From the NCBI RefSeq assembly GCF_026410505.1, contig NZ_JAPMIU010000007.1:124001-188000 (forward strand): 64,000 bases of DNA. Direction: 5' to 3'. A model generated the notes under the pieces. The model did not search any database. It saw only the letters and a list, made by a program, of their open reading frames with translations, and was not told where the DNA came from. Position 1 is the stretch's first letter, and each line of letters opens with the position of its first letter. Made by a program: the position numbers and the translations under genes. The DNA comes from Frateuria hangzhouensis (lineage in GTDB: Bacteria; Pseudomonadota; Gammaproteobacteria; Xanthomonadales; Rhodanobacteraceae). Positions 51,130 through 59,161 of this stretch are shown one piece after another.

Positions 51130-51984
51130 TCAGCGCTGGCGGGTTGGTGGCTGCCCTCCGCCGTTGTCGGCATCGATGGAAACTCCCTTTGCATTGTCTG
51201 GTCCGTGGTCGAACGCATCCCGCACCCGATCCAGCCAAGCCTGGACGGCGGCCGGGCTAGGCAGCGTGAACCGGGCTGCGGTCGGCTCGCGCCAGCCGAC
51301 CCGCACGCTCAGGCCGCCGGCGCGATTGACCGCCGCGAAAGCGTGCTCATCGGTCAGGTCGTCGCCGAGGTAGACCGGCGTGCGGCCGGTGAAGGGCGGC
51401 CGCTGCATCAGTTCCTCCACGACCCGGCCCTTGTCCATGCCGGCCGGCTTGAACTCCATCACCAGGTTGCCCGGTTGCAATTCGTAGCCGTGCAACCCGG
51501 CGGCCACGGCCTCGGCCGCCTCGCGCAGAGCGGGCAGGCGGTCCGGGGCGCGCCGGCAATGCAGGGCCATGGCGTGCTGCTTGTCTTCCAGCTGCACGCC
51601 GTCCAGCCGTGCGGCCAGGGCCTGCACCGCGGCGCGCATGCGCGCCTGGTCGGCCGGGTCGACGGTGATCCGGCGGACCAGGCCATCGGCGTGGCGCAGC
51701 TCGTAGCCATGCAGGCCGGCAAGCGCCCAGGCGGGTGCGCCAAAGAGGCGATCGAGGCTGTCCACGCCGCGCCCGCTGACCAGCGCCAGCGCACCGTCGA
51801 GGCGATCGTGGAGCGTCTGCAGCAGCGCTTTCAGCCCGGGCGGGACGAACACCGCGTCCGGATCGTCGACGAACTCCAGCAGGCAGCCGTCCACGTCCAG
51901 GAACAGGGCCCAGCGTGAGCCCGCAACGGGCAACGGGGGCGCCGGCAAGGGCGCGTTCACGCGGACGGGCTCGGGCGAAGACAT
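51130..51984 (-). CDS. otsB: Trehalose-6-phosphate phosphatase
   Basis: A 284-residue HAD phosphatase dephosphorylating trehalose-6-P. Motif I reads FLDVDGCLLEF: the second Asp is kept but the usual Thr (DxDGT) is Cys. Motif II has Ser in ALVSGRG, and motif IV is YLGDDLTDEHAF. The start is ATG 51984; a TTG at 52002 would add six residues. The first gene of the ots pair. Confidence 0.92.
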   Translation of the reverse strand: MSSPEPVRVNAPLPAPPLPVAGSRWALFLDVDGCLLEFVDDPDAVFVPPGLKALLQTLHDRLDGALALVSGRGVDSLDRLFGAPAWALAGLHGYELRHADGLVRRITVDPADQARMRAAVQALAARLDGVQLEDKQHAMALHCRRAPDRLPALREAAEAVAAGLHGYELQPGNLVMEFKPAGMDKGRVVEELMQRPPFTGRTPVYLGDDLTDEHAFAAVNRAGGLSVRVGWREPTAARFTLPSPAAVQAWLDRVRDAFDHGPDNAKGVSIDADNGGGQPPTRQR

Positions 51985-52047
51985 CGGGGCCAAGCCTAGC
52001 AAAGGCGGTGTGAAAGCCGAATCCGGACCGGACCCGCAGGGGCGTGG

Positions 52048-53370
52048 CTACTGTTCGTCGTCGGCCGCTTCGATGCGTGGCGCCGGCGTCACCAGCAGCT
52101 TGTCGATGCGGGCGCCATCCAGGTCCACCACTTCGAAACGGATCCCGCGCCAGGCGAACACCTCGCCCACTTGCGGGATGTGGCCCAGCGCCGTCATCAC
52201 CATGCCGGCAGCGGTGCGGAATTCGTGCTCCTCCTCGCCGGGCAGGCGGTCAAGGTGCAGCAGTTCGCGCAGGTCCTCGGTTGAGAGCGAGCCGTCGATC
52301 AGCCAGCTGCCGTCCTCGCGCGGCACGATCGGCGAGTGCTCCTCGTTGCCGCCGTGTCCAAGCTGGCTGGCGCCGACCACCGCGGCGAGCAGGTCGTTGA
52401 GTGTGACCAGGCCTTCGATGTCGCCGTACTCGTCGACCACCAGCGCCATCGGCGTTTCGGCATCGCGGAATTCCTCCAGCAGATCCATCGCGCGCGCCGT
52501 GGCCGGTACGTACAGCGGCTTGGCGAGCTGGCGGAACAGCTCCGGCGCGCCGCCGCCGATCTCGCCGATCAGGCTCTTGACCTCCAGCACGCCGACCACG
52601 TCGCTTTCGTCGCCCTGGTAGACCGGGTAGCGCGAGTAGGGCGTCTCGCGCATCACCGCGATGTTCTCCTCGCGCGGCGCGGCGTGGTCCAGCCAGGCGA
52701 TGCGCATGCGCGGGGTCATGACGCTGTCGACGGTGCGGTCGCCCAGGCGCAGCACGCGGTTGACCATGTTGTGCTCGTCCGCGTCGAGCACGCCCTGTTC
52801 GGCGCTTTCGGCCACCAGCAGGCGGATTTCCTCTTCGGTGACCCGCCCCTGGCCTTGGCGGCGCACGCCGAACAGACGCAGCAACAGGCCGCTGGAGGCG
52901 TTGACCAGCCACACGAAGGGCAGGGTGAAGCGCGCCAGCAACAGCATCGGCACCGCCACCACCGAGGAGATCCGCTCGGGCGCAGACAGCGCCAGCCGCT
53001 TGGGCAGCAACTCGCCGATCACCACCTGGATGTAGGAGATCACCACGAAGCCCAGCACCACGCCCAGGCCACGCGCGTAGGGCGCCAGCCAGCCCCCCGC
53101 GCTGCCCTGCAGCGAGGTGGCGAAGTGCTCGGCCAGGCGGTCGCCGGCCAGCGCGCCGGTGACCAGCATCACCAGCGTGATGCCCACCTGCACGGTGGAG
53201 AGGAAATGCTCCGGCGCCTCGGCGTGGCGCAGGGCGACACGGGCCTGCCGGCTGCCCTGGGCCATCTGCTTGAGGCGGCTCTTGCGGGAGGCGATCAGGG
53301 CCATTTCCGACAGCGCGAAAAGGCCGTTGAGCACAGACAGCAGGATCACGAGCGCGATATCGGTCAGCAT
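52048..53370 (-). CDS. CNNM/CorC-type transporter (hemolysin family)
   Basis: A 440-residue protein: four-helix CNNM/DUF21 domain (LTDIALVILLSVLNGLFALSE, ... STVQVGITLVMLVTGALAG), a CBS pair (VMTPRMRIAWLDHA ... LYVPATARAMDLLEEF), and a C-terminal CorC/HlyC domain ending in DGARIDKLLVTP. The family has been linked to Mg2+ and Co2+ export; 'hemolysin' is a historical label. ATG 53370 is chosen at the first membrane helix. Confidence 0.88.
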   Translation of the reverse strand: MLTDIALVILLSVLNGLFALSEMALIASRKSRLKQMAQGSRQARVALRHAEAPEHFLSTVQVGITLVMLVTGALAGDRLAEHFATSLQGSAGGWLAPYARGLGVVLGFVVISYIQVVIGELLPKRLALSAPERISSVVAVPMLLLARFTLPFVWLVNASSGLLLRLFGVRRQGQGRVTEEEIRLLVAESAEQGVLDADEHNMVNRVLRLGDRTVDSVMTPRMRIAWLDHAAPREENIAVMRETPYSRYPVYQGDESDVVGVLEVKSLIGEIGGGAPELFRQLAKPLYVPATARAMDLLEEFRDAETPMALVVDEYGDIEGLVTLNDLLAAVVGASQLGHGGNEEHSPIVPREDGSWLIDGSLSTEDLRELLHLDRLPGEEEHEFRTAAGMVMTALGHIPQVGEVFAWRGIRFEVVDLDGARIDKLLVTPAPRIEAADDEQ

Positions 53371-53512
53371 CGCGGCAGGGGTTCTGGGGGAGGCATGGGG
53401 GCAAGTGTAAGGCTTGTGACGGGCCAGCCCACAATACGTGGCCGTGCGTGAAGCCGCGGCGCTCCTGTACCATTCCGTCGTTTCCCCTCCATTTTCCCCC
53501 GGGCATCCACGC

Positions 53513-54142
53513 ATGTTTTCACTGCAGACCATCTTCGGTAAGGGCGACAAGTTCTACGGCCTGCTCGAACAGAGCGCCGGCGCCGCCCACGAGAGCGCCA
53601 AGGCGCTGCGGCAGATGCTGGAGAACACCGATCGGGCCCCGGTGATGGCCGACTTCACCGGCGCCCGCGCCCGCGAGAAGGCGCTGGCCGCGCAGATCAG
53701 CGAGGAGCTGGTCAATACCTTCGTCACCGCGCTGGACCGCGAGGACATCGAGGCGCTCAACTCGGCGCTGTACAAGATCCCCAAGACGATCGAGAAGTTC
53801 GCCGAGCGCTATTCGATCGTGGCCGAGCGCGTCGCCGACGTGAACTTCGCCCAGCGCGCGTGCGTGCTGGAGGAGTCGGTCAGCGTGGTGGTCGAGATGA
53901 TCGGCGAACTGCGCCACGGCTTGCGCATTGACCCGGTCAAGAAGCTGCAGGACCGCCTGCAGGCGCTCGAATCGGAAGGCGACCGCATGCTGCTGGCGCC
54001 CTACCGCACGCTGTACCTGGAAGGCCAGGACGCGATGAAGGCGATGCTCGCCAAGGATCTGTTCGAGCTGATCGAGAAGGCGATCGACAAGTGCCGCGAC
54101 GTCGGCAACATCGTCTATTCGATCGTGCTGAAGAACTCCTGA
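53513..54142 (+). CDS. DUF47/PhoU-like phosphate transport regulator
   Basis: A 209-residue helical protein of the DUF47 (TIGR00153) family: FSLQTIFGKGDKFYGLLEQS at the start, then long amphipathic helices with acidic residues. It accompanies PiT transporters and is thought to regulate phosphate uptake. It ends 10 nt before the PiT gene. ATG 53513; a TACCAT box about 45 nt upstream may be its -10. Confidence 0.88.
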   Translation: MFSLQTIFGKGDKFYGLLEQSAGAAHESAKALRQMLENTDRAPVMADFTGARAREKALAAQISEELVNTFVTALDREDIEALNSALYKIPKTIEKFAERYSIVAERVADVNFAQRACVLEESVSVVVEMIGELRHGLRIDPVKKLQDRLQALESEGDRMLLAPYRTLYLEGQDAMKAMLAKDLFELIEKAIDKCRDVGNIVYSIVLKNS

Positions 54143-54152
54143 GAGCCTGCTC

Positions 54153-55277
54153 ATGAGCCTCGGCCTGGTCATCGCGGTGGTGCTGATCGCACTCGCCTTC
54201 ACCTACATCAACGGTTTCCACGACACCGCCAACTCGATCGCCACGGTGGTCGCGACCAAGGTGCTCAGTCCCGGCCAGGCGGTGCTGCTGGCAGCGGTGA
54301 CCAACCTGATCGGCGCGCTGTGGGGCACCGCGGTGGCCAAGACCATCGCCTCCGGGCTGATCGACACGCAGGTGGTCGATGCCGGGCCGCAGTTCCTGAT
54401 ATGCGCGCTGCTGGCGGCCACCGCGTGGAATCTCATCACCTGGTGGTGGGGCCTGCCCTCCAGCTCCAGCCATGCGCTGGTTGGCGCGCTGGTGGGCGCG
54501 GCCGTCGCCGCCAGCGGCGACAACTTCAACTCGGTCATCTGGGCCCAGGGCAGCATCCACTGGTGGGAAGGCAAGGGCGTGATCCCCAAGGTGATCGTGC
54601 CGATGGTGGTCTCGCCGCTGGCGGGCTTCATCATCGGTTTCATCCTGATGGGCGCGCTCTATGCGCTGTTCGCCTGGCTGGCCAACCGCAAGGGCTGGAT
54701 GCAGCGGCTGGGCCGCACGCCGTTCGTCAATGCGTTCTTCGGCAAGGCGCAGATCGCCTCGGCCAGCGCGATGGGCCTGGCCCACGGCATGAACGACGCG
54801 CAGAAGAGCATGGGCATCATCGCGCTGGCACTGGCCGGCGGCACCGCGGCGGGGCAGCTCGATAACCTGCCGTCCTGGCTGGGCTTCCTGCGCATTGCCG
54901 GTTCCGCCGAGGGCGGCTTCAACGTGCCGGCGTGGGTTGCGGTGCTGTGCGCGCTGACCATGGCGGCCGGTACCGCCGGCGGCGGCTGGCGCATCATCAA
55001 GACGCTCGGCCACAAGATGGTCAAGCTGCATCCGATCAACGGGTTTGCCGCCGAGGGCAGCTCGGCCGCGGTGATCCTCACTGCCTCGGCGTTCGGCATC
55101 CCCGTGTCGACCACGCACAACGTGTCCGCCTCGATCATGGGCGTGGGCGCGGCCAAGCGCTTCAACGCAATCCGCTGGTCGGTGGTCGAGCGCATGGTGT
55201 GGGCCTGGATCCTGACCCTGCCGATCACCGCGCTGCTGGCCTACGGCTTCGTGCGGCTGGCCCAGGGCCTGGGCTGA
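54153..55277 (+). CDS. pit: Inorganic phosphate transporter, PiT family
   Basis: A 374-residue polytopic carrier with the duplicated PiT signature: GFHDTANSIATVVATKVLSP in the N-half and GLAHGMNDAQKSMGIIALAL in the C-half, plus the conserved GIPVSTTHNVSASIMGVG. It moves metal-phosphate with H+. Second in a two-gene operon with DUF47. Confidence 0.95.
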   Translation: MSLGLVIAVVLIALAFTYINGFHDTANSIATVVATKVLSPGQAVLLAAVTNLIGALWGTAVAKTIASGLIDTQVVDAGPQFLICALLAATAWNLITWWWGLPSSSSHALVGALVGAAVAASGDNFNSVIWAQGSIHWWEGKGVIPKVIVPMVVSPLAGFIIGFILMGALYALFAWLANRKGWMQRLGRTPFVNAFFGKAQIASASAMGLAHGMNDAQKSMGIIALALAGGTAAGQLDNLPSWLGFLRIAGSAEGGFNVPAWVAVLCALTMAAGTAGGGWRIIKTLGHKMVKLHPINGFAAEGSSAAVILTASAFGIPVSTTHNVSASIMGVGAAKRFNAIRWSVVERMVWAWILTLPITALLAYGFVRLAQGLG

Positions 55278-55292
55278 GGCGATGGCGCTGCG

Positions 55293-55697
55293 CTACAGGC
55301 TGTCGCCCTCGCTGGCGATGATCTGTTCCAGCTGGTCGCCCAGCAGTCCCAGTTCGCCGATCAGCCGTTCCAGTTCGCCGCCGTCGAGGAACTCGTACGG
55401 GCGGTTCTCGCACAGGTGCAGGTAGGGCGAGCCGTCCAGGTCGGCCACCGCCAGGAAGCCGGTGCGCTGCTCCCAGTTAAAGCGCAGGCAGCGGCGCGGA
55501 TCGGTGCCGGCCAGCGGCCCGATCGGGGTGGACAGGCGCAGGTAGCGGCGGCCGCCCTCGTCTTCCAGTTCGGCCAGGTAAATGCCCTGGTGGCGGCCCA
55601 GCGGCAGCGCCAGATCGAAGCTGATCAGGTACGGGTCGTTCTGCCGCAGCGCGTACTGGCTGCCGACATGGGAACGCACGGCTTCGAAATGACGCAT
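55293..55697 (-). CDS. Conserved hypothetical protein
   Basis: A 134-residue soluble protein; family not recognised. ATG 55697 is well supported by AAGGAG 7 nt upstream. It is acidic and rich in beta-type segments (LISFDLALPLGRHQGIYLAE, FLAVADLDGSPYLHLCENR) with a helical end (ELERLIGELGLLGDQLEQII). It resembles small chaperone-like folds (YbjN or secretion chaperones) only superficially. It is tail to tail with pit and 82 nt from the divergent ATL gene. Confidence 0.7.
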   Translation of the reverse strand: MRHFEAVRSHVGSQYALRQNDPYLISFDLALPLGRHQGIYLAELEDEGGRRYLRLSTPIGPLAGTDPRRCLRFNWEQRTGFLAVADLDGSPYLHLCENRPYEFLDGGELERLIGELGLLGDQLEQIIASEGDSL

Positions 55698-55778
55698 GGT
55701 GGGGCTCCTTGATGCGGGCCCGATGGTAACCTGCCGCCCCATTGCGCCCAAGTGATGGTGCGCCCAGGGGATGGGTCC

Positions 55779-56117
55779 ATGCAGGAAAGCCACGCCCGCG
55801 TCTATGCCGCCATCGCCGCGATCCCGCGCGGCCGCGTCGCCAGCTATGGCGCGATCGCGGCGCGTGCCGGGTTGCCCGGCCGTGCGCGGCTGGTGGGCAG
55901 GTTGCTGGGCGAAACGCCGCAAGGGATGGAGCTGCCGTGGCATCGCGTATTGCGCGCCAGCGGCCAGGTCGCGCTACCGCCGGGCAGCCGCGGCTTTCGC
56001 GAGCAGTGCCGCTTGTTGCGCGCCGAGGGCATCGAGGTGATCAACGGTCGCGTGCCGCTGTCGCGCTTCGGGCTGGACGCGGACCTCGACCGCGCGCTGT
56101 GGGGCCTGCCTCCGTAG
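55779..56117 (+). CDS. Alkyltransferase-like protein (ATL)
   Basis: A 112-residue homologue of O6-alkylguanine-DNA alkyltransferase C-domains: YAAIAAIPRGRVASYGAIAARAG and the active-site region PWHRV at 53-57. The reactive Cys of PCHRV is replaced by Trp54, which defines ATL proteins; these bind alkyl lesions and flag them to nucleotide excision repair instead of accepting the alkyl group. ATG 55779 follows AGGGGATG; an upstream GTG at 55752 is less likely. Confidence 0.88.
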   Translation: MQESHARVYAAIAAIPRGRVASYGAIAARAGLPGRARLVGRLLGETPQGMELPWHRVLRASGQVALPPGSRGFREQCRLLRAEGIEVINGRVPLSRFGLDADLDRALWGLPP

Positions 56118-56172
56118 GGTGGTTTTCAGCCCACCGTTCCCGTGCGGCCATGGTGGGCTCAAGCCCACCCTG
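56115..56172. repeat. GGTGGGCT palindromic repeat between the ATL gene and recQ
   Basis: TAGGGTGGTTTTCAGCCCAC and GGTGGGCTCAAGCCCACCCT form inverted GGTGGGCT/AGCCCACC arms. A different repeat family from the GTAGGAG REPs. Confidence 0.75.
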
Positions 56173-56267
56173 CGCACCCGCGTCCTACGTCTGCATCCGG
56201 CTTTACCTACCGTTCCCGGCGTCCGTCGCCGACGGCCGTAAGACGCCGCTTTGGTAGCATGCGCACA

Positions 56268-58103
56268 ATGTCCTCCCGCGCCCTCGAACTCCTCCAAAGC
56301 GTCTTCGGTTACGCCAGCTTCCGCGACCAGCAGCAAGCCATCGTGCAGGCGGTGGCCGAGGGCAGCGATGCGCTGGTGCTGATGCCCACCGGCGGCGGCA
56401 AGTCGCTGTGCTACCAGATTCCCGCGCTGCTGCGGCCCGGCACCGCGATCGTGGTGTCGCCGCTGATCGCGCTAATGCAGGACCAGGTCGATGCCCTGCG
56501 CGAGGCCGGAGTCGCGGCGGCCTACCTCAACTCCAGCCTGGCAGCGGAAGACCAGCGCGAGGTCGAGCGCCGTCTGCTGGCCGGTGGGCTGAAGCTGCTC
56601 TACGTGGCGCCCGAGCGCTTGCTGACGTCGCGCTTCCTGGGCCTGCTCGAGCAGATCGACGTGGCCCTGTTCGCCATCGACGAGGCGCATTGCGTGTCGC
56701 AGTGGGGGCACGATTTCCGGCCGGAGTATCGTGAGCTCGCGGTGCTCCAGGAACGCTTCGGGCAGATCCCGCGCATCGCGCTCACCGCCACCGCCGACCC
56801 GCGCACGCGTGAGGAGATCATCGACCGCCTGGGCCTGCACCAGGCGCGCCAGTTCGTCTCCAGCTTCGACCGGCCGAACATCCGCTACCGCGTGGCACTC
56901 AAGCACAATCCGCGCTCGCAGCTGATGCAGTTCCTCGACGGCCATCGCGGCGAGGCCGGCATCGTCTATGCGCTCAGCCGCAAGAAGGTTGACGATACCG
57001 CCGCGTGGCTGACCGAGGCGGGCATCGAGGCATTGCCGTACCACGCCGGGCTCGATGCCCGCGTACGTGCGGCGCACCAGCAACGGTTCCTGCGCGAGGA
57101 CGGCGTGGTGATGGTGGCCACGGTGGCCTTCGGCATGGGCATCGACAAGCCGGACGTGCGTTTCGTCGCCCACCTGGACCTGCCGCGTTCGATGGAGGGC
57201 TACTACCAGGAGACCGGCCGTGGCGGCCGCGATGGCCTGCCAGCCGAGGCGCTGATGCTCTATGGCCTGTCCGACGTGGTGACGATGAGCCAGATGATCG
57301 CCCAGTCCGATTCGGGCGACGAGCGCAAGCGCGTCGAGCGGCAGAAACTCGAGGGGCTGCTCGCCTTCGCCGAGGCCACCCGCTGCCGCCGCGAACTGCT
57401 GCTGGGCGCCTTCGGCGAGGACTACCAGGGCCCCTGCGGCCATTGCGACAACTGCATCGAGCCGCCGAAGACCTGGGACGCCACCGTGCCCGCGCAGAAG
57501 GCACTGTCGGCGGTCTACCGCAGCGGGCAGCGATTCGGCGCCGGGCACGTGATCGACGTGTTGCGCGGCGTCGAGGGCGAACGCATGCGGCAGCTTGGCC
57601 ATGATCGGCTCACCACCTTCGGCATCGGCGCTGACATGGACGAGAAGGGCTGGCGTTCGGTGTTTCGCCAGTTGCTCGCCGCCGGGCTGCTGGAGGCCGA
57701 CGCGCAGGGCTATGGCACGCTGCGCCTGAGCGCCGCCAGCCGCGCGGTACTGACCGGCGGCCAGCGCGTGCTGCTGCGCGAGGATGCCCGCCCCGTGCGC
57801 AGCACGCGCCGACGCCGCGACAGCCAGTTGATCACCGGCGCCAACCTGGGCATCGAGGCCTACGAACAACCGTTGTGGGATGCCTTGCGCGCGCTACGTA
57901 CGCGGCTGGCCAAACAGCAGGGCGTGCCGCCCTACGTGGTGTTCCACGATGCCACCTTGCTGGCCATGCTGCGGGCGATGCCGGCCAGCGAAGAGGATCT
58001 GGCCGAGGTCAGCGGCGTGGGCGAGGCCAAGCTCAAGCGCTACGGGCGCGATTTTCTGGCGGTGATCAACGCGGTGGACGCCGTGCCGGACGACGCCGCC
58101 TGA
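56268..58103 (+). CDS. recQ: ATP-dependent DNA helicase RecQ
   Basis: A 611-residue SF2 helicase: Walker [17 protein letters not shown] box [20 protein letters not shown], motif [14 protein letters not shown], zinc-binding Cys in RQC ([10 protein letters not shown] and GPCGHCDNC), winged-helix, and a C-terminal HRDC domain (about 530-605). It unwinds DNA 3'-5' in RecF recombination and fork restart. Start at ATG 56268 or 56259. Confidence 0.96.
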   Translation: MSSRALELLQSVFGYASFRDQQQAIVQAVAEGSDALVLMPTGGGKSLCYQIPALLRPGTAIVVSPLIALMQDQVDALREAGVAAAYLNSSLAAEDQREVERRLLAGGLKLLYVAPERLLTSRFLGLLEQIDVALFAIDEAHCVSQWGHDFRPEYRELAVLQERFGQIPRIALTATADPRTREEIIDRLGLHQARQFVSSFDRPNIRYRVALKHNPRSQLMQFLDGHRGEAGIVYALSRKKVDDTAAWLTEAGIEALPYHAGLDARVRAAHQQRFLREDGVVMVATVAFGMGIDKPDVRFVAHLDLPRSMEGYYQETGRGGRDGLPAEALMLYGLSDVVTMSQMIAQSDSGDERKRVERQKLEGLLAFAEATRCRRELLLGAFGEDYQGPCGHCDNCIEPPKTWDATVPAQKALSAVYRSGQRFGAGHVIDVLRGVEGERMRQLGHDRLTTFGIGADMDEKGWRSVFRQLLAAGLLEADAQGYGTLRLSAASRAVLTGGQRVLLREDARPVRSTRRRRDSQLITGANLGIEAYEQPLWDALRALRTRLAKQQGVPPYVVFHDATLLAMLRAMPASEEDLAEVSGVGEAKLKRYGRDFLAVINAVDAVPDDAA

Positions 58104-58157
58104 CCGGCCGCGGCCTGTTGCCATTTTGATGCGGCTTTCACGCATACGGACGCGGGC

Positions 58158-58511
58158 TTACGTCGCGCCGGGTGGCGCGCTCGCGTCCCCTGGCGCCTGG
58201 CAGGCCACGCCGGAGGCTGAAGCGATGGTTTCCCCGGCCCCCAGCGGCGCCAGCCAGGCCTCATGCATGCCCTTGGTCCACCACTGCCAGCCGTCGCCCA
58301 CGTAGCGCGCTCCGCTGGCGGAGAGGGCAATGGTCAGGCGGTAGGGCTTGCCGGCCATGACCAGCAGGGCATGCTCGCTGTCCGGATAGCTCGCCTGCAC
58401 CACCCGGCCGTCGGCGCAATGGTAGGCAAACCCGGGCGCTTCCGGCCGGAGCGGCTGGCAGGCCGCCGGCAACAGGGCGGCAGCGGCCACGAAAAGAAGG
58501 CAATGGCGCAT
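58158..58511 (-). CDS. MliC-type C-type lysozyme inhibitor lipoprotein
   Basis: A 117-residue lipoprotein with signal sequence and lipobox LPAAC (Cys18). The body matches the MliC/PliC fold: YHCADGRVVQASYPDSEHAL, IALSASGARYVGDGWQWWTK and GMHEAWL, the conserved SGxxY lysozyme-active-site loop. It should protect peptidoglycan from host C-type lysozyme. ATG 58511 follows GAGGAGA. It diverges from the FHA gene. Confidence 0.87.
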   Translation of the reverse strand: MRHCLLFVAAAALLPAACQPLRPEAPGFAYHCADGRVVQASYPDSEHALLVMAGKPYRLTIALSASGARYVGDGWQWWTKGMHEAWLAPLGAGETIASASGVACQAPGDASAPPGAT

Positions 58512-58603
58512 CGGGTTCTCCTCGGGTGTGTGAAGGCGGTCTCGCTCTGGCCCGGCTGCGGCACCGAACGCGCGTCCCCATGCCTTGATGACGAACGCTT
58601 GGT

Positions 58604-58609
58604 TATAGT
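58604..58609 (+). promoter_or_regulatory. -10 box candidate of the FHA-kinase operon
   Basis: TATAGT occurs 28 nt before the FHA ATG, with TGG just upstream; a TTGATG lies at 13-nt spacing, which is short. Confidence 0.45.
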
Positions 58610-58636
58610 GCGCGGATATCCCACCGAGGCCTTTCG

Positions 58637-59161
58637 ATGGACAGCCCAGGCCAGACCACCGTACTTAGCCCCGGCAAGCGTGTCGCCGGACCGCAGGGAA
58701 CCCGGCTGTTTTCCGCCGAGGAACTGCGCCAGGTGGCCCGCGAGGCCGCCCCGGTCCTGCTCGGCCGCGCCAGCGCTTCCACCCCGGTGCTGGAAGGCGC
58801 CAATGGCGACCTGCAGGGCCAGCGCCTCTCGCTGCGGCCCGGCCGGCAGACGATCGGCCGGCGTGGCGACAACGATATCGTGCTGGACGATCTCAGCGTG
58901 TCGGCGTCGCATGCCTGGATCGTGAACCAGCAGAACCACTACGTGATCATGAACACGCTGTCGACCAACGGCACGTTCGTGAACGGCAAGCGCATCCACG
59001 AGACGACCTTGCGCCACGGCGACCGCGTGCGTTTCGGCCAGGTGGAGTTCACCTTCCTTACCCGCGAACGCGGCACGGGCGGCGTCGCCCGGCCGGGCTG
59101 GCTGGCGCTGGGCGCGGCCACGGTGGTGGCCATGGGAGTGGCGGCATGGTGGCTGGTCTGA
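58637..59161 (+). CDS. FHA-domain protein with C-terminal membrane anchor
   Basis: A 174-residue protein. After a 55-residue N-terminus it has a complete FHA domain (about 60-140): IGRRGDNDIVLDDLSVSASH and MNTLSTNGTFVNGKRI, with Arg/Ser/His/Asn of the phosphothreonine pocket present. It ends in a hydrophobic helix (LALGAATVVAMGVAAWWLV), so it is a tail-anchored inner-membrane protein. It overlaps the kinase gene by 16 nt. It is likely to read phosphothreonines made by that kinase. GAGG precedes the ATG. Confidence 0.88.
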   Translation: MDSPGQTTVLSPGKRVAGPQGTRLFSAEELRQVAREAAPVLLGRASASTPVLEGANGDLQGQRLSLRPGRQTIGRRGDNDIVLDDLSVSASHAWIVNQQNHYVIMNTLSTNGTFVNGKRIHETTLRHGDRVRFGQVEFTFLTRERGTGGVARPGWLALGAATVVAMGVAAWWLV

